The translations under genes were made by a program, and so were the position numbers. Shown here one piece after another: positions 10,280 through 15,529 of a DNA stretch of 15,529 bases (its first letter is position 1; every line of letters begins with the position of its first letter). Source of the stretch: Anaerolineales bacterium UBA3905. GTDB lineage: Bacteria; Chloroflexota; Anaerolineae; Caldilineales; Caldilineaceae. The notes under the pieces were generated by a model that saw only the letters and a list, made by a program, of their open reading frames with translations, searched no databases and was not told where the DNA came from. The DNA lies in contig DGFH01000185.1 in the NCBI GenBank assembly GCA_002391565.1, positions 1,442 through 16,970 on the forward strand. The letters run 5' to 3'.

Positions 10280-11443
10280 ATGGCCGGATTCATAATTAGC
10301 CTAGACAATCCAGAATCCTTGAAGTTGTATGCGGAGCATGGAGTATACGCAACGAAACTATCTGCTCCTAAGTCCACTGCCTGGATGGCGCACCATGAAG
10401 GCACTTTCGCCGACTATGCCTCAATGAAGGCTGGTGACAACGTATACTTCTTTATTAAGCGGCGAATCTACGGTATCGGAAAACTGATAAATGTCGGACC
10501 GGATTGCAAATTTTTCAATTTTCCGCGCGCAGCCTATCCAGAAACCTTCGCCTATTTGGAAATCCGTCCAAATCTACTCTGGGATGAGGGCGAAGAAAGC
10601 ATCAATCAACGCTGTGTTTGCTTTTTCGAGCCAGACCCTTTTTTCTTTCAGGCAGGTGTTGACATGGACGATGTATTGTCGTCCAATCCGCGCGCATTCA
10701 GGATGTTGAGAGCTTTCTGGAAACTCTCCTTCATCAAATTTGACGATGATGAAAATCAGGCTTTCCGTGACGTGCTTCTGAAGCGGAATGCTGCTCTGTT
10801 GAGATATTCGATACCACCAAGTCATAGCGTGTTCAAATTCACTCCCGTGCATGCTGAAATGGTTGAGAAGACATTACGTGCGGAGTATTCTATCGAAACT
10901 GGAATGCGAGTCATGCTTGCACAATGTGCCGTTGGGGACCGCCTGAACCACGAGATGGCTTTGGAGGCAGGATTGTTACATAAGCTGTCGATACAAGCTC
11001 CAGATACCCGTTCCATCTTTGGCGAGTGGGATTACATTTCGCATCAAGTTATTGCATCGCCTTTCAAACCAATTGACTACATGGACAAGATGGATTTGTT
11101 TGGCTATGCATACCTGCCAGGCTTCAAGCCAACCAGGTCGCGCGTGCTGGTGGCTGAAATAAAGCGCGACATGGCCAGCGAAGAAAACATCGATCAATTA
11201 CTCAAATATGTGGATTGGGTAAAAGATGAGTATTGTTTCGGTGACTATGATATGATTCATGCATTCCTCGTTGCATCTGACTTCCCCAGGAATGTAATTG
11301 CGCACAGACAAAATGTTGCTCTACGAAAATACACCGTTGGCATGCGTCCTGCCCAGTCTAGAGAGTGGCGTAACGTTAAGTTAATACGTTATCGATTTGA
11401 TCAATCATTACTTTCATTGACTTTTGATGAGATAAATACGTAG
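10280..11443 (+). CDS. Probable restriction endonuclease: PUA/EVE-like N-terminus plus PD-(D/E)xK nuclease
   Basis: A 387-residue protein I do not recognise as a named enzyme. Residues 1-75 contain KSTAWMAHH, FADYASMKAGDNVYFFIK and IYGIGKLINVG, a pattern like PUA/EVE/YTH domains that bind bases, often modified ones. The C-terminal third has a PD-(D/E)xK nuclease core: D272 in MDKMDLFGYAYL, then E293-I-K295 in RVLVAEIKRDMASEENIDQL, followed by a helix LLKYVDWVKDEY; this part resembles NucS-type nucleases. It follows the adenine methyltransferase by 16 bases with no evident Shine-Dalgarno, suggesting coupled or weak translation. It shares the AT-rich composition. Context makes a type II restriction enzyme most likely; a methyl-dependent nuclease or a non-restriction repair nuclease is possible. 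Confidence 0.68.
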   Translation: MAGFIISLDNPESLKLYAEHGVYATKLSAPKSTAWMAHHEGTFADYASMKAGDNVYFFIKRRIYGIGKLINVGPDCKFFNFPRAAYPETFAYLEIRPNLLWDEGEESINQRCVCFFEPDPFFFQAGVDMDDVLSSNPRAFRMLRAFWKLSFIKFDDDENQAFRDVLLKRNAALLRYSIPPSHSVFKFTPVHAEMVEKTLRAEYSIETGMRVMLAQCAVGDRLNHEMALEAGLLHKLSIQAPDTRSIFGEWDYISHQVIASPFKPIDYMDKMDLFGYAYLPGFKPTRSRVLVAEIKRDMASEENIDQLLKYVDWVKDEYCFGDYDMIHAFLVASDFPRNVIAHRQNVALRKYTVGMRPAQSREWRNVKLIRYRFDQSLLSLTFDEINT

Positions 11444-11447
11444 TTTT

Positions 11448-11466
11448 GGCGGACGGCTACGCCGCC
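11448..11466 (+). other. Short GC hairpin after the nuclease gene
   Basis: GGCGG (11448-11452) can pair with CCGCC (11462-11466) around a 9-base loop, directly after the nuclease TAG stop. No T-run follows. Confidence 0.4.
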
Positions 11467-11475
11467 CACCAATGC

Positions 11476-11510
11476 TCACCTGCACCCGACGGGCTGTCGC
11501 CTGCAGGTGA
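11476..11510 (+). promoter_or_regulatory. Stem-loop overlapping the fdhF ribosome binding site
   Basis: TCACCTGCA (11476-11484) pairs perfectly with TGCAGGTGA (11502-11510). Inside, CGAC (11487-11490) pairs with GTCG (11496-11499) around a GGGCT loop, leaving a 2x2 CC/CC internal loop. The 3' arm holds AGGTGA, a likely Shine-Dalgarno for the ATG at 11521. The structure could limit fdhF translation or mark the end of the nuclease transcript. Confidence 0.6.
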
Positions 11511-11520
11511 ACGGGGCAGT

Positions 11521-13713
11521 ATGTCCATAAGCAGACATAGAGATGCCGCAATGATCACACCAGACCGCATCATTTCCACCACCTGTCCCTACTGTGGCGT
11601 TGGTTGCAACCTGCACCTGCACGTCAAGGATGACTTCATCTACCGCGTCACCTCGCCGCACGACGCGGTGGTGAATCATGGCAACCTCTGCGTCAAAGGG
11701 CGCTTTGGCTACGACTTCATGTATCACCCCGACCGGGTGACGACGCCGCTGATCCGCAAGACGCCACAGCGACCGGGTGCGCGCACACAGGCGTTCGACC
11801 GCAGCGAGTGGCGCGAGACAAGTTGGGATGAAGCGCTCGAGTATGTGGCGGATCGGCTGGTCGAAATCTATCGCCGCGATGGCAGCCGGGCAATGGCCGT
11901 CTACTGCTGCGCCAAGGCCACCAACGAAGACAACTACCTGCTGCAGAAGCTATTCCGCGCTCTCTTTCGCACCAACAACGTCGATCATTGCACGCGGCTC
12001 TGTCACGCCGGCAGCGTGGTTGCCTTGCTCATGTCGCTTGGCACCACGGCCATGAGCAACACCGCCGCCGAAGTCATCCATAGCGACTGCTTCATCGTCA
12101 CCGGCTCCAACACCACCGAGAATCACCCGATCATTGCCCTCCAAATGAAAGAGGCCGTACGCAAACATGGCGCCAGGCTCATCGTGATCGACCCACGTCG
12201 GCTGGAACTGTGCGACTATGCCACGCTCTGGCTGCCGCTCAAGCCCGGCGCTAATGTGCCGCTCTTCTCGGCGATGGCGCACGTAATTGTCAAGGAAGGC
12301 CTGGTCAACCGCGCCTTTATCGACGCACGCACCACCGGCTATGATGAGTTCGTCCAATCGCTGGAACCCTTCACGCCGGAATATGCCGAAGCGATCACCG
12401 GCGTCGATCGCAACCTGATCATCGAGGCGGCGCGCCTGTACGCCACCGCCAAAAACGGCGCGATTTACTGGGGCATGGGCATTTCGCAGTTTAGCAACGG
12501 CACAGCCAGCGCGTTGGGACTGATCCACCTGGCGCTGCTCACCGGGCACATTGGGCGGCTGGGGACAGGGCTGAATCCACTGCGCGGACAAAACAACGTG
12601 CAGGGCGCATCCGACGCCGGCGCCATGCCCTTTCACTACCCCGGCTACATGCCTGTAGACGATGAGGCGAGCGCGCGCAAATGGGAACAGGCATGGCGCA
12701 TTGAGCCGGGTGGGCTAAACCGCACGCGTGGTCTGACCACGACCGAAATCCTTGCACACGCGCATCCGGGTGGCGTGCGCGCCCTCTACATCATGGGCGA
12801 GAACCCGATGATGACCGAACCAAATCTCAATGTCACCCGCCAGCACATGGAGCAGCTTGAGTTCCTGGTGGCGCAGGATATCTTTATCAACGAGTCAGGC
12901 GCCTTCGCCGACGTCTTCTTGCCGGCCGCGTCGTGGGCGGAAAAGGAGGGCACCTTCACCAACACCGATCGCCGCGTTCAGCGCGTGCGCCGCGCCATTG
13001 CCCCACGTGGACAATCACGCCCCGACGCCGAGATTATCTGCGACCTGGCTCAGCGCATCGAGCAGCGATTGGGACGACCCACCAGCGCCGGTTGGGACTA
13101 TGGCGGGCCAGAGGCCATCTACCGCGAAATGGCGGATGTAGTGCCGATGTTTGCCGGCGTCACCTATGATCGCATCGAAGCGGTCGGTCTGCAGTACCCT
13201 GTCCCGGATGAAACACACCCTGGCACGCCGTTCCTCTTTGCCGACACATTTCCCTCTGGGCGCGGGCGTTTCTTTCCGCTAGAGTATGTGCCCGTCGCCG
13301 AGGAGGCGGATGACGAGTACCCCTTCATCCTCACGACCGGACGCCTGTTGGAGCATTGGCATGGCGGCACCCTGACGCGCCACTCTCAGCTCGATGCACT
13401 CTACCCGGCGCCACACGTCGAGATGCATGAAATCGACGCGGCGCGGCTGATGGTGAAAAGCGGCGACGCCGTGCGCGTCGCCTCGCGGCGCGGATCGGTC
13501 GTGCTGCGGGTGGAGGTTTCCACCAAAGCGCGACCCGGCGTTGTCTTCATCCCGATGCACTTTAGCGAGGCTGCCGCCAACCTGCTCACCATCGACGCCC
13601 TTGACCCGCAGGCGAAAATTCCCGAATTCAAAGCGTGCGCCGTCAATATCCAGATCGCCGACCCAGAGGAAGCACAGAAGTTGCCTGATCCTGCCTGGCG
13701 CGGTCGCTACTGA
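11521..13713 (+). CDS. fdhF: Formate dehydrogenase catalytic (alpha) subunit, Cys type
   Basis: This molybdo/tungsto-bis-pterin enzyme interconverts formate and CO2. With the ATG at 11521 it has 730 residues; an ATG at 11551 is the alternative, and a TTG at 11446 is unlikely because the hairpin lies inside it. The N-terminal [4Fe-4S] ligands are C22, C25, C29 and C57 (TCPYCGVGC, then LCVKGRFG with K59). The active-site segment HCTRLCHAGSV places Cys161-His162 where E. coli FdhF has selenocysteine-His. Arg355 in LRGQNNVQG matches the other conserved active-site residue. IMGENPM, VAQDIFINESGAFADV and the C-terminal molydopterin-dinucleotide domain (ILTTGRLLEHWHGGTLTRHS) complete the family. No Tat signal, so it is cytoplasmic. 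It lacks the N-terminal ferredoxin module, which the gene at 7306 supplies; together with the diaphorase it should be NAD-linked. The restriction-modification genes now separate them. Confidence 0.94.
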   Translation: MSISRHRDAAMITPDRIISTTCPYCGVGCNLHLHVKDDFIYRVTSPHDAVVNHGNLCVKGRFGYDFMYHPDRVTTPLIRKTPQRPGARTQAFDRSEWRETSWDEALEYVADRLVEIYRRDGSRAMAVYCCAKATNEDNYLLQKLFRALFRTNNVDHCTRLCHAGSVVALLMSLGTTAMSNTAAEVIHSDCFIVTGSNTTENHPIIALQMKEAVRKHGARLIVIDPRRLELCDYATLWLPLKPGANVPLFSAMAHVIVKEGLVNRAFIDARTTGYDEFVQSLEPFTPEYAEAITGVDRNLIIEAARLYATAKNGAIYWGMGISQFSNGTASALGLIHLALLTGHIGRLGTGLNPLRGQNNVQGASDAGAMPFHYPGYMPVDDEASARKWEQAWRIEPGGLNRTRGLTTTEILAHAHPGGVRALYIMGENPMMTEPNLNVTRQHMEQLEFLVAQDIFINESGAFADVFLPAASWAEKEGTFTNTDRRVQRVRRAIAPRGQSRPDAEIICDLAQRIEQRLGRPTSAGWDYGGPEAIYREMADVVPMFAGVTYDRIEAVGLQYPVPDETHPGTPFLFADTFPSGRGRFFPLEYVPVAEEADDEYPFILTTGRLLEHWHGGTLTRHSQLDALYPAPHVEMHEIDAARLMVKSGDAVRVASRRGSVVLRVEVSTKARPGVVFIPMHFSEAAANLLTIDALDPQAKIPEFKACAVNIQIADPEEAQKLPDPAWRGRY

Positions 13714-13716
13714 ATG

Positions 13717-13764
13717 TTAACTCAACCTTTACACGCAGCCCTGCTGCGCGGGCGTCAAAGTTAA
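13717..13764 (+). other. Imperfect dyad after fdhF
   Basis: TTAAC (13717-13721) and GTTAA (13760-13764) enclose an interrupted inverted repeat, whose core CGCAGC-CCT-GCTGCG (13734-13748) is a 6-bp stem with a 3-base loop. It could end the fdhF transcript, but no T-run follows. Confidence 0.4.
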
Positions 13765-13777
13765 TCCGCTCCATCTA

Positions 13778-13820
13778 TCCTCCTGATAGACCTGCCGGCG
13801 TGAACTGTCTATCAGGAGGA
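13778..13820 (+). promoter_or_regulatory. Perfect 14-bp hairpin burying the Shine-Dalgarno of the HD gene
   Basis: TCCTCCTGATAGAC (13778-13791) is the exact reverse complement of GTCTATCAGGAGGA (13807-13820), with a 15-base loop. The 3' arm contains the AGGAGGA Shine-Dalgarno (13814-13820), 8 bases before the ATG at 13829. The 5' arm can instead form a small local hairpin, CTATC (13775-13779) with GATAG (13785-13789), so two exclusive folds exist. This suggests translational control; a DNA operator is the alternative. Confidence 0.75.
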
Positions 13821-13828
13821 ACAGCCCA

Positions 13829-14608
13829 ATGCGAACAGTACGCACAGCGGAAGGAGTACAACTGGAGGCGTTTCTGGCGCGCAGCCGGGCAGCCACCTTG
13901 CGCCGGGCGCTGGAGGAAGAGTGGCTGAACGCCATTTTGCCGGATATTCGTTTGCTTATCGGCTGTGATCAGGGCGCCGACCTGCACCTGGAAGGCGACG
14001 CCGCCACGCACACCGTGCTCGTTTGCATGGCGCTGCCAATCTTTGCGCGTCGCTATCTGGATCGCGAGCCGGATTTCGTGGAGCGGCTGGCGGCCCTGAT
14101 GCACGATTGGAAGAAGCCGGTGTGTCGTCGCAACGTTCGCTCTGGCGCGCCCTTTGTCGGTCACGAGGTGCAGGCGGCGGCATTTACGCCGTTGCTGGCG
14201 GCGCGTCTCGGCTTGAGCGCCGCCGAACAGGAGCGGCTCCACTTCGTCGTCTTCCATCACGGGCTTGCTCATGAGTTTCCCTACTTGCCCCGACGTGAAC
14301 AACATCGCTTGGCCGCATCGCCTCACTGGGCATCGCTGGCGCTGTTGCAGGCCGCCGATGCCCACAGTTGCTGGTGTCCTGGCGGCGGTCATCTACCAAT
14401 CCACTGGGAACTCTTCGAACACGAAGCGTTGTCGGCGCAAGCGCGCTGCGGAGCATGTCTTGATGCCAGCGCCTGGCGTCGACGGCTGGCGTCAGGCGCC
14501 GCCATTCGACGCCATCATGCCCGCACCGACATCCCAAACAACCTGGTTGTGACAAAATGCACAATTGGCGATCCCAAATCTTGTGCATTTTGCCCGATGT
14601 GCTTATAA
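13829..14608 (+). CDS. HD-domain protein of unknown substrate
   Basis: A 259-residue protein with the metal-binding pattern of HD phosphohydrolases: H61 (DAATHTVLV), H92-D93 (LMHDWKKP, where Lys-Lys replaces the usual Gly-Lys), H112 (FVGHEVQAA), H143-H144 (FHHGLAHEF) and D177 (LQAADAHS). The layout resembles the HD part of tRNA nucleotidyltransferases and HDIG enzymes, but no nucleotidyltransferase domain is present. The C-terminal third is rich in Cys (C181, C183, C207, C210, C244, C252, C255, C258). The last 17 or so codons run through a 12-bp DNA dyad and the promoter of the next gene, so that tail may not be a conserved part. AGGAGGA precedes the ATG but is sequestered in a hairpin. The gene follows fdhF by 115 bases; a shared function is not evident. 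Confidence 0.72.
   Translation: MRTVRTAEGVQLEAFLARSRAATLRRALEEEWLNAILPDIRLLIGCDQGADLHLEGDAATHTVLVCMALPIFARRYLDREPDFVERLAALMHDWKKPVCRRNVRSGAPFVGHEVQAAAFTPLLAARLGLSAAEQERLHFVVFHHGLAHEFPYLPRREQHRLAASPHWASLALLQAADAHSCWCPGGGHLPIHWELFEHEALSAQARCGACLDASAWRRRLASGAAIRRHHARTDIPNNLVVTKCTIGDPKSCAFCPMCL
14553..14592 (+). promoter_or_regulatory. Perfect 12-bp inverted repeat over the -35 region
   Basis: CAAAATGCACAA (14553-14564) is the exact reverse complement of TTGTGCATTTTG (14581-14592). Between them TTGG (14565-14568) and CCAA (14574-14577) can also pair. The right arm includes the -35 hexamer of the promoter at 14581-14609, so a repressor or activator site is likely. It lies inside the end of the HD gene. 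Confidence 0.65.
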
Positions 14609-14609
14609 T
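14581..14609 (+). promoter_or_regulatory. Promoter for the ABC transporter gene (distal)
   Basis: TTGTGC (14581-14586), a 17-base spacer and a perfect TATAAT (14604-14609). Transcription would start near 14617, giving a leader of about 280 bases before the ATPase start codon. Confidence 0.65.
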
Positions 14610-14897
<288 letters not shown>

Positions 14898-15529
14898 ATG
14901 GCTGAGTACGCCGTTGAATTGCGCAATGTATGGAAGCGTTTTCCTGGCCCCGGCGGCGAAGTTGTTACTGCCGTCAAGAATGTCTCGCTGAAAATTGCCG
15001 ATGGAGAGTTTTTTGCGCTGTTGGGGCCGTCGGGCTGTGGCAAGACGACCTCGCTACGCATGATTGCAGGCTTTGAGTTGCCAACAGAAGGCGAAGTCTT
15101 CATCCATGGTCGCCCAATGGGCAAAACGCCGCCCTTTCAGCGCCCCGTCAACACCGTCTTTCAGAGCTACGCCCTCTTCCCCCATATGACCATCGGTGAG
15201 AACGTGGCGTTTGGCCTCCAGATGAAAAAAGTCGACAAACAAGAAATTCAACGTCGTGTGGGCGAGGCGCTGGAGATGGTGCGGCTATCGGGGTATGAGC
15301 GGCGCAAGCCCAAGCAGCTTTCAGGCGGTCAGCAACAGCGCATTGCCCTGGCGCGTGCGTTGGTGAACCGGCCTGAAGTGTTGTTGCTTGACGAGCCGCT
15401 AGGTGCGCTCGACTTGAAATTGCGCAAGGAGATGCAGCTCGAGCTCAAGAAACTACAGCGTGAAGTCGGCATCACCTTCGTTTTTGTGACGCATGATCAG
15501 GAAGAAGCGCTGACCATGAGCGACCGCAT
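14898..15529 (+). CDS. ABC transporter ATP-binding protein, PotA-like (3' end outside window)
   Basis: The ATG at 14898 follows GGAGGAA (14884-14890). The 210 residues seen carry a complete import-type ATPase core: Walker A GPSGCGKTT (43-51), Q-loop Q89 in VFQSYALFPHMT, signature LSGGQQQR (141-148), Walker B VLLLDEP (161-167), D-loop GALD, and switch His199 in VTHDQEEALTMSDR. The FPHMTIGENVAFGL segment and LKLRKEMQLELKKLQ stretch are typical of the spermidine/putrescine (PotA) and related CUT1/iron importer ATPases. The C-terminal regulatory domain, which would help to define the substrate, is cut off, as are any permease or binding-protein genes. It starts a new transcription unit with two promoters, so it is independent of the formate dehydrogenase genes. 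Confidence 0.93.
   Translation, partial: MAEYAVELRNVWKRFPGPGGEVVTAVKNVSLKIADGEFFALLGPSGCGKTTSLRMIAGFELPTEGEVFIHGRPMGKTPPFQRPVNTVFQSYALFPHMTIGENVAFGLQMKKVDKQEIQRRVGEALEMVRLSGYERRKPKQLSGGQQQRIALARALVNRPEVLLLDEPLGALDLKLRKEMQLELKKLQREVGITFVFVTHDQEEALTMSDR

Noticed and set aside
11995..12006. Selenocysteine in formate dehydrogenase
   Set aside because: The active-site codon in the CTRLCHAGSV segment is TGT (Cys), not TGA, so this is the Cys form.

Overview
The window looks like a chromosomal stretch from a GC-rich bacterium, most plausibly a Chloroflexota member (Roseiflexus/Caldilinea-like). This rests on the gene mix (CHAT/TPR membrane protein, LysM protein, F420-type LLM oxidoreductase, NAD-linked molybdo/tungsto formate dehydrogenase) and on intergenic GGAGATTGG-type repeats. 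It is an inference, not a database match. All recognised genes are on the + strand.

Layout. (1) 2-4240: a cluster of surface or signalling genes. The first is the 3' part of a CHAT-domain protein with a membrane segment and TPR-like repeats. It is followed by a secreted protein with two LysM domains and by a subtilase-fold protein that lacks the catalytic Asp. (2) 4497-8010: a metabolic operon with a MER-like LLM flavin/F420 oxidoreductase, a fused NuoE-NuoF diaphorase and a HoxU/NuoG-N-like iron-sulfur subunit. (3) 8011-9311: a small pterin-4a-carbinolamine dehydratase gene bracketed by 24-bp inverted repeats, then an EamA/DMT transporter. (4) 9364-11443: an AT-richer island with its own candidate promoter, coding for a D12-class (Dam/DpnII-like) adenine methyltransferase and a probable PD-(D/E)xK restriction endonuclease with a PUA/EVE-like N-terminus. 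(5) 11521-13713: the catalytic Cys-type formate dehydrogenase, now 3.5 kb from its probable electron-transfer subunits. (6) 13829-14608: an HD-domain protein whose Shine-Dalgarno lies wholly inside a perfect 14-bp hairpin. (7) 14581-15529: promoters, a 12-bp dyad and a structured leader ahead of a PotA-like ABC ATPase cut by the window end.

How the genes fit together. The diaphorase (NuoEF fusion), the HoxU-like ferredoxin subunit and FdhF together make a soluble NAD-dependent formate dehydrogenase / CO2 reductase. The restriction-modification pair appears to be a later insertion that, with the dehydratase and transporter genes, splits the fdh locus. The CHAT/LysM/degenerate-subtilase cluster is the least explained set and the best candidate for an undescribed system. 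The other strong leads are the RNA hairpins that cover translation starts (fdhF and the HD gene) and the dyad over the ABC promoter.
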